A DNA stretch of 39,602 bases from Flavobacterium sp. (GTDB lineage: Bacteria > Bacteroidota > Bacteroidia > Flavobacteriales > Flavobacteriaceae). Position numbers and translations under genes: made by a program. Each line of letters opens with the position of its first letter. The stretch's first letter is position 1. Shown piece by piece: positions 15,149-24,213 of the stretch. The stretch lies in the NCBI GenBank assembly GCA_023259675.1, contig JALRGT010000030.1:1-39602 (forward strand), written 5' to 3'. Below the pieces are notes generated by a model that was not told the origin of the DNA, made no database searches, and was given only the letters and a program-made list of their open reading frames with translations.

Positions 15149-17362
15149 ATGAAATATTTTTTTACAATAATGCTTTCTTTAATAGGGTTGGTCGCAAATT
15201 CTCAAATCCAAAAAGGAGTGGTAGTAGATGAATTTGGAAACCCTATTGAGAACGCTTATATCATAAATGTAAATTCGGATACCCATGCTCATACTGATGA
15301 ATTGGGAAGGTTCAATATTGATAAAACAAAATTAGAAGATATTTTGACGGTACGAGCGATAGGATTTAAAAAAAGAAATTTTACCGTTGAAACCCCAGAA
15401 ATAATCATACCGTTGGAAGATGCCTTGGTGCACTTGGATGAAATTGTCATCCAACACAAATTATCGGCATTGAATGATATTGCCAAAATTGATTTACAAA
15501 CGACTCCAGTGAATTCTTCGCAGGAAATTCTCAGAAAAGTTCCGGGTTTGTTTATCGGTCAGCATGCTGGTGGAGGTAAGGCCGAGCAAATCTTTCTTAG
15601 AGGGTTTGATATCGATCACGGTACTGATATCGCTATTTCGGTGGATGGAATGCCAGTAAATATGGTTTCGCATGCCCATGGTCAAGGCTATGCCGATTTG
15701 CATTTTGTAATTCCTGAAACAGTCGCCAAAATTGATTTTGGAAAAGGAACCTATTATGCAGACAAAGGTGATTTTGCCACAGCCGGATACGTTGCTTTTC
15801 AGACAAAAGAAAAATTGGATAACAGTAGCATCAGTATCGAAGCGGGGCAGTTTAATTCCTTAAGAACGGTAGGTTTATTTGATCTTTTGGGAAAACAAAA
15901 CAAACAAAGTGCTTATATCGCCACAGAATATATTCTCACGGATGGACCGTTTGATTCTCCTCAAAATTTTAAAAGGATTAATCTTTTAGGAAAATATTCG
16001 GTTGTCCTGGATGACAGTAGCAAATTTACGTTGATGGCTTCTCATTTTTCGAGTATTTGGGATGCTTCAGGGCAAATACCACAGCGATTGGTTGATAATG
16101 GCTCTATTTCAAGATTTGGTTCAGTAGATGATACCGAAGGAGGAAATACCTCCCGAACCAATATTAATGCCACCCTAAAGAAAGCGATTGATGAAAATAC
16201 ATTTATTAAAGCCAATACTTTTTTCTCTAAATATGATTTTGAATTGTATTCTAATTTTACTTTTTTCTTGGAAGATCCCGTTAATGGTGATCAAATTAGA
16301 CAAAAAGAAAATCGGACTATTTATGGGATGAATGCCGAATTAAACCATAAAATTAAAAATGATGATTGGGATGTATTGTTGCAATTCGGTACCGGATTTC
16401 GATCAGATGCCACAGAAGATACGGAACTCTCGCACACTTTAAATAGGTATACGACATTAGAACAAATTAAGTTGGGAAATATTGATGAGTTTAATGGATT
16501 CACTTATTTAAATACCGAATTCAAATGGGGCAAGTTGTTGCTAAATCCTGCCTTGAGATTGGACTATTTTAAATTCAATTACCAAGATAAATTAGCTCCG
16601 GTTTATGCCACTCAAACGGAAAGTAAAGTAAAGATTTCGCCAAAATTAAATTTTATATATGCACAAAATAACAACCTTCAGTTTTTTCTAAAAACCGGTT
16701 TAGGGTTTCATTCTAATGATGCTCGGGTCGTGGTTCAAAATAATGGAAAACAAATTTTACCGACTGCGATTGGGGCAGATATAGGAACGATTTGGAAACC
16801 TTTTCCCAAGTTAATCGTTAATTCGGCTTTATGGTATTTGTATCTCGAACAGGAATTTGTTTATGTAGGCGATGCCGGAATTGTTGAGCCGAGCGGAAAA
16901 TCGAAACGAATGGGAATGGATTTAGGCTTGCGTTTTCAAATGAATGATTGGTTGTATTTTGATACCGATGCCAATTATACGCATGCCAGAAGTATAGACG
17001 AACCTAAAGGGCAAAATTACATTCCCTTAGCACCGGATTTTACGGCGACCGCCGGCTTAAGTTTTAAAAGTAAAGAAGGAATTTCGGGAGGTTTACGAAG
17101 CCGTTATTTAAAAAATCGTCCCGCTAACGAAGACAACTCCATAGTGGCCAAAGGGTATACCGTTGTCGATTTCAACATTAATTATACCTATAAGAAACTT
17201 GCTTTCGGAATTTCAGTGGAGAATTTATTAAATACAAAATGGAATGAAACCCAATTTGCAACCGAATCGAGATTACAAAACGAATCACAAAGTGTAGAAG
17301 AAATTCATTTTACGCCTGGAACGCCTTTTTTTATGAAAGGAAAAATTACGTATAGCTTTTAA
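15149..17362 (+). CDS. TonB-dependent outer-membrane receptor
   Basis: A 737-residue protein. A signal peptide (about 1-18) is followed by a carboxypeptidase-D-like regulatory domain (KGVVVDEFGNPIENAYI, residues ~22-95), then the plug domain (SSQEILRKVPGLFIGQHAGG near 123-142 and FLRGFDIDHGTDIAISVDGM near 149-168, with a His-containing MVSHAHGQGYADL), and a beta barrel closing with FFMKGKITYSF. The length is in the normal range. Such receptors import large or scarce ligands using TonB energy. No SusD-like gene follows, so a polysaccharide-utilisation role is unlikely; the plug histidines (SHAHG) make a metal ligand conceivable, which is inference. It is last in the ECF-linked gene set and is followed by a terminator. 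Confidence 0.9.
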   Translation: MKYFFTIMLSLIGLVANSQIQKGVVVDEFGNPIENAYIINVNSDTHAHTDELGRFNIDKTKLEDILTVRAIGFKKRNFTVETPEIIIPLEDALVHLDEIVIQHKLSALNDIAKIDLQTTPVNSSQEILRKVPGLFIGQHAGGGKAEQIFLRGFDIDHGTDIAISVDGMPVNMVSHAHGQGYADLHFVIPETVAKIDFGKGTYYADKGDFATAGYVAFQTKEKLDNSSISIEAGQFNSLRTVGLFDLLGKQNKQSAYIATEYILTDGPFDSPQNFKRINLLGKYSVVLDDSSKFTLMASHFSSIWDASGQIPQRLVDNGSISRFGSVDDTEGGNTSRTNINATLKKAIDENTFIKANTFFSKYDFELYSNFTFFLEDPVNGDQIRQKENRTIYGMNAELNHKIKNDDWDVLLQFGTGFRSDATEDTELSHTLNRYTTLEQIKLGNIDEFNGFTYLNTEFKWGKLLLNPALRLDYFKFNYQDKLAPVYATQTESKVKISPKLNFIYAQNNNLQFFLKTGLGFHSNDARVVVQNNGKQILPTAIGADIGTIWKPFPKLIVNSALWYLYLEQEFVYVGDAGIVEPSGKSKRMGMDLGLRFQMNDWLYFDTDANYTHARSIDEPKGQNYIPLAPDFTATAGLSFKSKEGISGGLRSRYLKNRPANEDNSIVAKGYTVVDFNINYTYKKLAFGISVENLLNTKWNETQFATESRLQNESQSVEEIHFTPGTPFFMKGKITYSF

Positions 17363-17399
17363 TATAAAAAGATCGATTTTTGTTTTTGTTTGAAGGAAG

Positions 17400-17434
17400 G
17401 CCTAGCATTTTTTATAAAATGCTGGGCTTTTTTT
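17400..17434 (+). terminator. Terminator after the TonB-receptor gene
   Basis: Near-perfect stem GCCTAGCATTTT / AAAATGCTGGGC (one T-G pair) with a short loop and a seven-T tract. Confidence 0.88.
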
Positions 17435-17515
17435 AACATTTGTTTGCTCTTAATAAATCGTTAATGCTGTTTTATGTGACACCTATTTGATTAATTTTAT
17501 CAAAAATTTTAAAAA

Positions 17516-18064
17516 ATGAAAAAAATACTGTTTTTATCGGTTACACTTTTGTTATTATTTGGAATCAAAAGTCAAGCCCAAACGAAACCTACCATTTATC
17601 AATTTAAGGTAGAAGATTTATCAGGAGATATTTTTGACTTTGCTTCGTTAAAAGGCAAAAAAGTCATGATTGTCAATACCGCTTCCAAATGTGGTTTTAC
17701 GCCACAATACGAACAATTGGAAGCTTTATATAAAGAATACAAAGACAAAGGATTTGTCATTGTGGGGTTTCCGGCCAATAATTTTGGAGGGCAAGAGCCT
17801 GGAACCAATGAAGAAATTGCTACTTTTTGTAAATTAAATTACGGAGTTACTTTCCCCATGATGGATAAAGTTTCGGTAAAAGGAGATGATATGTGTGATA
17901 TCTATCAGTTTTTGACTCAAAAAGATAAAAATGGTGTAATGGATTCACAGGTGAAATGGAATTTTCAAAAATACCTAATCAACGAAAAAGGTGAATTAGA
18001 ACAAGTGTATCTTTCTAAAGTTACTCCAATGGATGATAAAATCGTGAATTGGATAAAAGGATAA
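17516..18064 (+). CDS. Glutathione-peroxidase-family thiol peroxidase (exported)
   Basis: A 182-residue GPx-fold protein with an N-terminal hydrophobic signal (about 1-21, ending SQAQ), so the enzyme is probably periplasmic. The peroxidatic Cys is C59 in NTASKCGFTPQY. Further GPx motifs are GFPANNFGGQEPGTNEEI near residues 80-97 (with the active-site Gln) and VKWNFQKYLI near 141-150 (active-site Trp-Asn). A second cysteine at about residue 102 (ATFCKLNYGV) fits the resolving Cys of thioredoxin-dependent GPx enzymes. It reduces hydroperoxides, most likely using thioredoxin-like donors rather than glutathione. It stands alone between terminators. Confidence 0.92.
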   Translation: MKKILFLSVTLLLLFGIKSQAQTKPTIYQFKVEDLSGDIFDFASLKGKKVMIVNTASKCGFTPQYEQLEALYKEYKDKGFVIVGFPANNFGGQEPGTNEEIATFCKLNYGVTFPMMDKVSVKGDDMCDIYQFLTQKDKNGVMDSQVKWNFQKYLINEKGELEQVYLSKVTPMDDKIVNWIKG

Positions 18065-18086
18065 TTTTGAATCCAATATTTTTATT

Positions 18087-18121
18087 AAAGAGATTTTCTT
18101 AAAAAGGGAATCTCTTTTTTT
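18087..18121. terminator. Terminator between the convergent peroxidase and dihydrouridine synthase genes
   Basis: Stem AAAGAGATT / AATCTCTTT with a 13-nt loop and a T tract. It is placed between two convergent genes and may serve both. Confidence 0.8.
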
Positions 18122-18131
18122 ATGTCAAGAT

Positions 18132-19076
18132 TTATTCGTTTTTGAAAATAGAAGCCACAGCCGTATCATAATTTCGGATGCTTTTGGCCTTTTTGATTTG
18201 TTTTAAAACCTTATGTGGATTAGAAAACGTAGTCGAAAAATATTCCCATAAATGATACATCTTCAGTAAAATATGAGTTTGTCCAGATAATGATTCGCTG
18301 TATATGGCATACAAAGTATCATGAAAAGCACGGAACAATTCCATTTTATTGGTAGGATATTCAGACGTGTTGTTTTTGATCATACTCGGCAAAAAAGGAT
18401 CCGCAATCAATCCTCGCCCAATCATCCAGTGGTCAATGGAAGGAAAACGTTCTTGCATTTCATGAAATTTAGCCACCGAGGTAATATCTCCATTGTAATA
18501 CAGCTTGTGTTTGGTGTTTTCAATACAACGTTGAAATGCATCTAAATTTACGCCACCATTGTAAAGTTGTTTCCCAATACGGGCGTGAATGGCTATGTTT
18601 TTTAGCGGATATTGATCTAGAATAGGCAAAACATTAAGAATTTCTTCGGTGTTTTCATAACCCAAACGCATTTTCATAGAAACCAAAATATCTGATTCCG
18701 AATGGGCTCTTTCGAGTATGTGGTTGATTTTTTCAGTTTGGCATATCAAGCCCGAACCCATTCCTGATTTGGTTACCATAGGATAAGGACAACCAAGATT
18801 CCAATTCAATTCTTTATAGCCCAGTTCCCGCACATATTTGGCCACAAATAAAAATTCGTCGGCATCATTGGTGATAACTTGCGGAATCACTTCTAATCCC
18901 AGATTATTTTCAGGAAGCAAGTCGCGTTCATAAGAAGGTTTAATGACTAATTTTCCGTTCAAACGAATATAGGGAGAATAAAAAGTGTCGATTCCTCCAA
19001 AAATTTTGTTTTGAGCATTTCTAAAACGAAAGTCGGTAAATCCTTGTAAAGGGGATGAAAGTAAGGTGTAATCCAT
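18132..19076 (-). CDS. tRNA-dihydrouridine synthase (Dus family)
   Basis: A 314-residue FMN-dependent TIM-barrel protein. The opening (LSSPLQGFTDFRFRN) is the flavin-binding strand. Catalytic Cys lies in LNWNLGCPYPMVTKSGMGSG (residues ~131-150), with SMKMRLGYEN near 177 and IHARI near 203 as the other family motifs, and DITSVAKFHE plus IGRGLIADP near the phosphate-binding end. The enzyme reduces specific uridines in tRNA to dihydrouridine. The subtype (DusA/B/C-like) cannot be fixed from motifs; overall it resembles the DusC-like group common in Flavobacteriia. A TATATTTG box lies upstream. Single gene, convergent with the peroxidase. Confidence 0.9.
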   Translation of the reverse strand: MDYTLLSSPLQGFTDFRFRNAQNKIFGGIDTFYSPYIRLNGKLVIKPSYERDLLPENNLGLEVIPQVITNDADEFLFVAKYVRELGYKELNWNLGCPYPMVTKSGMGSGLICQTEKINHILERAHSESDILVSMKMRLGYENTEEILNVLPILDQYPLKNIAIHARIGKQLYNGGVNLDAFQRCIENTKHKLYYNGDITSVAKFHEMQERFPSIDHWMIGRGLIADPFLPSMIKNNTSEYPTNKMELFRAFHDTLYAIYSESLSGQTHILLKMYHLWEYFSTTFSNPHKVLKQIKKAKSIRNYDTAVASIFKNE

Positions 19077-19092
19077 GAAAAATTTAGTTGTG

Positions 19093-19100
19093 CAAATATA
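19093..19100 (-). promoter_or_regulatory. Candidate minus-7 box (TATATTTG) of the dus gene
   Basis: Exact TAnnTTTG match on the minus strand, 16 nt before the ATG; minus-33 element unclear. Confidence 0.5.
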
Positions 19101-19142
19101 CTATTCTTTTCACGTTTATGATTGGCAATGGTAATAATCCAT

Positions 19143-19640
19143 TTATTTTATAAGCAATTGCATAAAAACGATATCCAACCAATGATCAAATTTGTAGCCC
19201 ACTTCTCGAAGCGTACCGACTACTTTGAATCCGAATTTCTCATGAAATGAAATACTGCCTGAATTTTTTGCATCAATAGTTCCAATCATGACATGGTATC
19301 CCTGTTGTTTTGCTCTTTGGATGAGTTCGCCCAACAATGCTTTTCCAACACCTTTCCCAATGAATTCCGGAGTCACATAAACAGAATGTTCTACCGTATA
19401 TTGAAAACCTATTTTATCCCTAAATGTACCGTAGGTGGCAAAACCAATCGGAATAGTTTCAAATTCAGCAACTATTACTGGCAATTTTTTCTCCATTTTA
19501 TCCTCAAACCATTTTTTTTGTTCTTCAAAGTCATGGGGTTCATATTCATAGATAGCAGTGCTATTAAGAATTTCATGATTTATGATTTCTAAAATAGTGT
19601 CTAAATCGGAAAAAACGGCTGGTCTTATACTAATTTCCAT
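19143..19640 (-). CDS. GNAT N-acetyltransferase, phosphinothricin-acetyltransferase-like
   Basis: A 165-residue GNAT protein. It begins with the family opening IRPAVFSDLDTILEI, contains EHSVYVTPEFIGKGVGKALL (residues ~108-127), where the GKGVGK loop binds acetyl-CoA pyrophosphate, and ends with SISFHEKFGFKVVGTLREVG followed by the DHWLDIVFMQ segment characteristic of the Pat/YncA branch (methionine sulfone/sulfoximine or phosphinothricin acetyltransferases). The natural substrate is unknown; toxic amino-acid analogues or ribosomal/protein amines are options. It is divergent from menD, with a TATTTTTG box 19 nt upstream. Confidence 0.85.
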   Translation of the reverse strand: MEISIRPAVFSDLDTILEIINHEILNSTAIYEYEPHDFEEQKKWFEDKMEKKLPVIVAEFETIPIGFATYGTFRDKIGFQYTVEHSVYVTPEFIGKGVGKALLGELIQRAKQQGYHVMIGTIDAKNSGSISFHEKFGFKVVGTLREVGYKFDHWLDIVFMQLLIK

Positions 19641-19659
19641 AATATCGTCTGTGTAGTAT

Positions 19660-19667
19660 CAAAAATA
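19660..19667 (-). promoter_or_regulatory. Candidate minus-7 box (TATTTTTG) of the acetyltransferase gene
   Basis: Matches TAnnTTTG on the minus strand, about 19 nt before the start codon. Confidence 0.45.
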
Positions 19668-19709
19668 AGAAATCTAATTCAGAGTATAGAAAAAACCTCC
19701 GCAACTTTG

Positions 19710-19717
19710 TATATTTG
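19710..19717 (+). promoter_or_regulatory. Candidate minus-7 box (TATATTTG) of menD
   Basis: Matches TAnnTTTG, 19 nt before the menD ATG; the minus-33 region lacks a clear TTTG. Confidence 0.45.
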
Positions 19718-19736
19718 AGGCTTTCAAACAGACATC

Positions 19737-21395
19737 ATGATTTACCCCAAAATACCCTTAGCCCAAAGTATTATTCAAATATGTTTGGCCAAAGGAATCA
19801 CCAATATAATTATTTCTCCCGGTTCCAGAAACGCTCCTTTAACGATTGGTTTTGCCAGTAATCCCGAGTTTCAATGTTACAGTATTGCCGATGAACGTGC
19901 CGCCGCTTTTTTTGCTTTAGGGATTGCACAACAAACGCGCAAACCTGCAGTGGTCGTTTGTACCTCAGGTTCGGCATTGCTGAATTATTATCCCGCTGTT
20001 GCGGAAGCATTTTACAGTCAGATTCCGCTGATTGTTATTTCGGCAGATCGCCCGCAGAGCAAAATTGATATTGGAGACGGACAAACGATTCGGCAGCAAA
20101 ACGTATTTGAAAATCATTCTTTGTACAATGCCAATTTAGTGGAAGATGCTTCGATAGAAAACGATTTAAAAATCAACAATGCCATTCATAGTGCTTTGTC
20201 TAAAAAAGGGCCGGTACACATCAATGCGCCTTTTGAAGAACCTTTGTATGAAACGGTTTCCGAACTTTCAGTAGAAGTGAACGTTTCCGATTTTCCTAAT
20301 ACCCAATCTAAATTGATTACCGATTGGTCTGCATTTGCCACTATTTGGAATCAAACAACCAGGAAAATGGTTTTGGTAGGAGTTAATAATCCCGATGAAA
20401 TTAGCGAAAAAACGATTGAAACTTTGGCACAAAAAGAATCGGTGGTGGTTATGACAGAAACGACGTCGAACTTGAATCATCCTTCTTTTATCAACAATAT
20501 CGACACGATAATCACCCCTTTTACCCACGAGGATTTTGAGGCTTTTCGTCCCGAACTTTTGGTTACATTTGGCGGAATGGTTGTTTCAAAACGCATCAAG
20601 GCTTTTTTACGAAAGTACCCGCCACAACACCATTGGCATATTGATAGTTTAAGGGCGTACGATACTTTTGGCGTATTGACCCAGCATTTTGAAATGTGTC
20701 CGAATTCATTTTTTGAAACGCTCTTCCCGTTGACCCAAACCGTTTCGAGTGATTATTTTCAGAAAATGAATGCTGTTGCCCTTTTGAGGAATCAAAAAGC
20801 AGCAACCTATTTGGCAAAAATCCCTTTTTGCGATTTTAAAGTTTTTGAAAAAGTAATTGGCAGTTTACCAAAAAACAGTCAACTGCAAATCAGTAACAGT
20901 TCGGCCATTCGCTATGCACAATTAATTGCCATTGATCCCTCGATAGAAGTATATTGTAACCGCGGAACCAGTGGAATAGACGGCAGTACATCTACGGCTA
21001 TTGGTGCGGCTGTAGCCAATAAAAAACAAAATATCCTGATAACGGGTGACATCAGTTTTTTATACGACAGCAACGCTTTGTGGAATAATTACATTCCGAA
21101 AAATTTCAAAATCATTTTGATAAACAATGGAGGAGGAGGTATTTTTAGGATTTTACCCGGGCATGAAGAAAAACCGATTTTCAACACCTTTTTTGAAACT
21201 TCACACGGTCATACCGCAGAACAGCTTGCCAAAATGTATGGTTTAGGCTATATAACAGCGACAAATGAAAGTGACTTAGTAAGTGGTTTAAAGCAATTAT
21301 ATGCTCAAAATAATCAAGCAATAATTTTAGAGATTTTCACACCGACACTTGAAAATGATGTTGTCTTGAAGCAGTTTTTTAAAGAATTAGATTAG
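19737..21395 (+). CDS. menD: 2-succinyl-5-enolpyruvyl-6-hydroxy-3-cyclohexene-1-carboxylate synthase (MenD)
   Basis: A 552-residue thiamine-diphosphate enzyme of the menaquinone pathway that joins isochorismate and 2-oxoglutarate. The N-terminal Pyr domain begins AQSIIQICLAKGITNIIISP with SPGSRNAPLT (residues ~24-33) and the TPP-activating Glu in SIADERAAAFFALGIAQ (~49-65). The C-terminal PP domain has the Mg-TPP motif ITGDISFLYDSNALWNN (~434-450) ending in LINNGGGGIF. Length is typical. Menaquinone is the usual respiratory quinone of Flavobacteriia. The gene ends PTLEND...FFKELD; a diverged, broken second copy of this end lies at about 23990-24105, beyond the next gene. Confidence 0.95.
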   Translation: MIYPKIPLAQSIIQICLAKGITNIIISPGSRNAPLTIGFASNPEFQCYSIADERAAAFFALGIAQQTRKPAVVVCTSGSALLNYYPAVAEAFYSQIPLIVISADRPQSKIDIGDGQTIRQQNVFENHSLYNANLVEDASIENDLKINNAIHSALSKKGPVHINAPFEEPLYETVSELSVEVNVSDFPNTQSKLITDWSAFATIWNQTTRKMVLVGVNNPDEISEKTIETLAQKESVVVMTETTSNLNHPSFINNIDTIITPFTHEDFEAFRPELLVTFGGMVVSKRIKAFLRKYPPQHHWHIDSLRAYDTFGVLTQHFEMCPNSFFETLFPLTQTVSSDYFQKMNAVALLRNQKAATYLAKIPFCDFKVFEKVIGSLPKNSQLQISNSSAIRYAQLIAIDPSIEVYCNRGTSGIDGSTSTAIGAAVANKKQNILITGDISFLYDSNALWNNYIPKNFKIILINNGGGGIFRILPGHEEKPIFNTFFETSHGHTAEQLAKMYGLGYITATNESDLVSGLKQLYAQNNQAIILEIFTPTLENDVVLKQFFKELD

Positions 21396-21451
21396 AAGCA
21401 CAAATTTTTCAGGCATTTTTTCCAGTTTGTATTATTGGTAGGAATTTTACA

Positions 21452-21459
21452 TATATTTG
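21452..21459 (+). promoter_or_regulatory. Candidate promoter (TATATTTG) of the MG2/plug-domain gene
   Basis: TATATTTG fits TAnnTTTG. A TTTG at 21426-21429 lies 22 nt upstream, slightly longer than the usual 19-20 nt. The start codon is 36 nt downstream. Confidence 0.5.
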
Positions 21460-21494
21460 TAGGGTTTTATTAAGTAATTTTAATTTGATTCTAT

Positions 21495-23924
21495 ATGGTT
21501 GAAGCTTTTAAAAGAAGTGAAATTTGCTCTGTCCTTTGTTTTTTAGGTTTGTTTTTTACCTCAGTTTTTGTTCAGGCACAAGATCAAAAAACAATTCTTG
21601 ATATTGAGAAAATATACCTTCATACCGACCGTTCCACTTATTTTGTTGGAGAAGATTTGTGGTACAAAGCTTATAATGTGCGAGCTTCCAATAACTTACT
21701 TTTTGATAACAGTAATGTCTTATATGTAGAATTAATTGCTCCCGATTCTAAAATAATTGCCCGAAACAAGACCAATTTAGAAATAGGATTGGGTCATGGC
21801 GATTTTCAATTACAGGATTCGCTTGACGTAAAACCAGGAAAGTATCAAATACGGGCATACACTAATTGGAATCGGAATTTTGGCGATGATTTTGTTTTCA
21901 AAAAGGATATTGAAGTTATCGATGTTTTTGAGTCGAATGCCAATACCAAAACGAACCAAACTAAAGTTGCGGAAAATAAAACCACAAAAAGGGCTACACC
22001 AATACAAAACACATTTCGTGTCGATTTCTTTCCAGAAGGCGGGTCACTTTTAGAAAACGTGGCTAGTGTTGTGGGGTTTAAAGCCATTGATAGTAACGGA
22101 AAACCGATAAATGTTAAAGGGGAAATTTTTAATTCCGATGATGAATTGGTTACTTTTTTTTCAAGTTCCCATGATGGTATGGGGAAATTTCAATTTTTAC
22201 CAAATGAAGGGAAAAATTACTACGCAAAAATTAAAACTCAAGCAGGGGCAGAACTGCGTCAAGATCTCCCAAAAGTGGCGAAGCAAGGCTATTTATTAAG
22301 TTATAGAACATTAAAGGGGAGAAAAATCACAAGTATTATTACAAACGAAGCAACCTTGTCACAAAATCCCAATGCGGCCTTAACGGTGGTTTGTAAAGCA
22401 AAAGGGATTTCTTATTTAGAGAGTACACAAACAGTAACAAAAACAACATTATCTTTTGAATTGGCAAAAGATAATGCTCCCGAAGGCATCAGCCAAATAA
22501 CACTTTACGACAGCGATTCTAGACCACAAAGTGAGCGCTTGGTGTATATTGATAAGGAACAGGATTTAGAGGTGCAAGTTTTGGTAGATAAAGAGAGTTA
22601 TAAGCCAAATGAAAAAGCAACAATCAATGTGAGTTCAAAATCTAGTTCTGACCAAGCAAAATCGGCAAGTTTTTCCATGAGTGTAACGGATAGTAATGGC
22701 GTAGAAGACAAGGATTATGGTACAACTATTAGTTCTTATTTCCTGATGGAATCAGACATTAGAGGAAAAGTCCATAATCCTAGTTATTATTTTGATGCAA
22801 CTAATCCAAAACGATTGGAGCATTTAGATAATTTGCTTTTAACACAAGGCTGGAGGGATTTTTTATGGAAAACGATGCCAAAAGTTGACGAAAAAAATCC
22901 TTATAAAGCAGAAAAAGGGATCACCATTTCAGGGAGGGTGAAGCAGCTTCTTGGCGAAAAGCCTTTAATAGGGAACAATTTGACTTTGGCATTGATGAGT
23001 AAAAAAAATCATGGTTTTTTTAATGCAACCACTGATTCTTTGGGTCGATTTCAGTTTGAAAACTTACTGTTTTCTGGTAAAACCAATATGTTTTTAAATT
23101 CTAGAAATGAAAAAGGAAAGTTTAGAGGAGAAATAATTCTTGATGCTATTGAACAAGATCCAATTAATGTTTCTTTTATAAATGAACCTATTAATCGGAA
23201 TGATACGATACAGGCAATGGTTGAAAATGTGTATCAGAAATACAGGGCTTTTGGAGTACAACCTGAAAATGTTTTGGAAGAAGTTGAAATTATTTCTGCC
23301 AAGAAAAAGCAAACATTTAGTTTACATGGGATACCAGATTATAGTTATGTTGTGGATGAGAATTCACCCGTAACAAATAGTATTTATGATTTTATTCAAT
23401 ATGCTATTCCAGGAGTAATTGTGAATGGGGATTCTGTTCGCTTTATGCGTTATAATGAGCCAGTTCATTTTATATTAAATGGTTTTCCTGTTTATAATCA
23501 GTCAGATATAGACATTCTCCAGCCTATGGATATAGAAAAAATTGATGCCCTAAAAGGTGCAACAGCTTCAATATATGGTTCGGACGGAGCCAACGGTGTT
23601 ATCGCCATTTATACCAAGGAGATTACGGGTAAAAGACCAGATAAAGAACTTTTTCATACTATTGGTAAGGAAATAGATGGTTTTTACACGGCTAGAGTTT
23701 TTTATTCACCAACACCAGAACAAGTCCAATTTGAGGTAGACAAAAAGTCAGCGGTAAGAAACACTATTTATTGGAACCCCTATGTGCATCCGGATAAAAC
23801 AGGTAATGCAAGTGTTGATTATTTCAATAGCAGCGTTGAAACCAAAGTAAAAGTGGCTTTGGAAGGGATTACGGCTAGTGGTATTCCGGTGGTTAAGACT
23901 GCTTATTATACCATAAAAAAATAA
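21495..23924 (+). CDS. Large exported MG2-like / TonB-plug-like protein
   Basis: An 809-residue protein with a signal peptide (about 10-28, ending VFVQAQ). The mature part starts with the motif KIYLHTDRSTYFVGEDLWY (residues ~37-55), characteristic of a Bacteroidota family related to the MG2 domain of alpha-2-macroglobulins. Several beta-sandwich domains follow (for example VDFFPEGGSLLENVASVVGF near 174-193 and SYKPNEKATINVSSKS). Near residues 640-715 is a TonB-receptor-plug-like domain (VNGDSVRFMRYN, DIEKIDALKGATASIYGSDG, then GVIAIYTK). There is no barrel, so it is not a receptor; plug-like domains alone may dock on TonB or barrel proteins. Function unknown. It sits between menD and a decayed copy of the menD 3' end, which suggests it was inserted there. 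Confidence 0.75.
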   Translation: MVEAFKRSEICSVLCFLGLFFTSVFVQAQDQKTILDIEKIYLHTDRSTYFVGEDLWYKAYNVRASNNLLFDNSNVLYVELIAPDSKIIARNKTNLEIGLGHGDFQLQDSLDVKPGKYQIRAYTNWNRNFGDDFVFKKDIEVIDVFESNANTKTNQTKVAENKTTKRATPIQNTFRVDFFPEGGSLLENVASVVGFKAIDSNGKPINVKGEIFNSDDELVTFFSSSHDGMGKFQFLPNEGKNYYAKIKTQAGAELRQDLPKVAKQGYLLSYRTLKGRKITSIITNEATLSQNPNAALTVVCKAKGISYLESTQTVTKTTLSFELAKDNAPEGISQITLYDSDSRPQSERLVYIDKEQDLEVQVLVDKESYKPNEKATINVSSKSSSDQAKSASFSMSVTDSNGVEDKDYGTTISSYFLMESDIRGKVHNPSYYFDATNPKRLEHLDNLLLTQGWRDFLWKTMPKVDEKNPYKAEKGITISGRVKQLLGEKPLIGNNLTLALMSKKNHGFFNATTDSLGRFQFENLLFSGKTNMFLNSRNEKGKFRGEIILDAIEQDPINVSFINEPINRNDTIQAMVENVYQKYRAFGVQPENVLEEVEIISAKKKQTFSLHGIPDYSYVVDENSPVTNSIYDFIQYAIPGVIVNGDSVRFMRYNEPVHFILNGFPVYNQSDIDILQPMDIEKIDALKGATASIYGSDGANGVIAIYTKEITGKRPDKELFHTIGKEIDGFYTARVFYSPTPEQVQFEVDKKSAVRNTIYWNPYVHPDKTGNASVDYFNSSVETKVKVALEGITASGIPVVKTAYYTIKK

Positions 23925-23989
23925 GAGGCTATAATAGTATTGTCCGTAACGAAACTTTGTCTTTGTTACTGGCAATTCCTATTGTTAAA

Positions 23990-24105
23990 AATTCATTCAA
24001 TCAATTGCATACCAAAAAATAATCAATTCGGATTTATTGAAGGTATTGATGCCAACTTTAGAAAACAACAAAATACAATTCCCGTTTTTTAAAGAATTGG
24101 TCTGA
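23990..24105 (+). pseudogene. Broken second copy of the menD 3' end
   Basis: Translating 24011-24105 gives ...LLKVLMPTLEN-6 residues-FFKELV-stop, matching the menD end ILEIFTPTLEN-6 residues-FFKELD-stop with exactly the same spacing. At DNA level TTTTTTAAAGAATT is shared at the end, and CAATTGCATACC plus AAAATAATCAA match menD's CAATTATATGCTC plus AAAATAATCAA upstream. One extra base between these parts breaks the frame (FNQLHTKK versus LKQLYAQN in the other frame). It is therefore a decayed end of a diverged menD allele, placed just past the MG2/plug gene. Similarity may begin earlier, nearer 23945, but is too weak to assert. Confidence 0.65.
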
Positions 24106-24213
24106 TAAATAGCAGCTGTTAAGAAATCGCTATTCCATTATTGTATTTATGTAAAGTGAGGATTTTGTGAGGATTTTAGACTCTGAATAATTTTAATTTT
24201 GCTTTTAAAGCTT

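Noticed and set aside
21495..23924. TonB-dependent receptor
   Set aside because: Only a plug-like domain near the C-terminus is present; there is no beta barrel after it.
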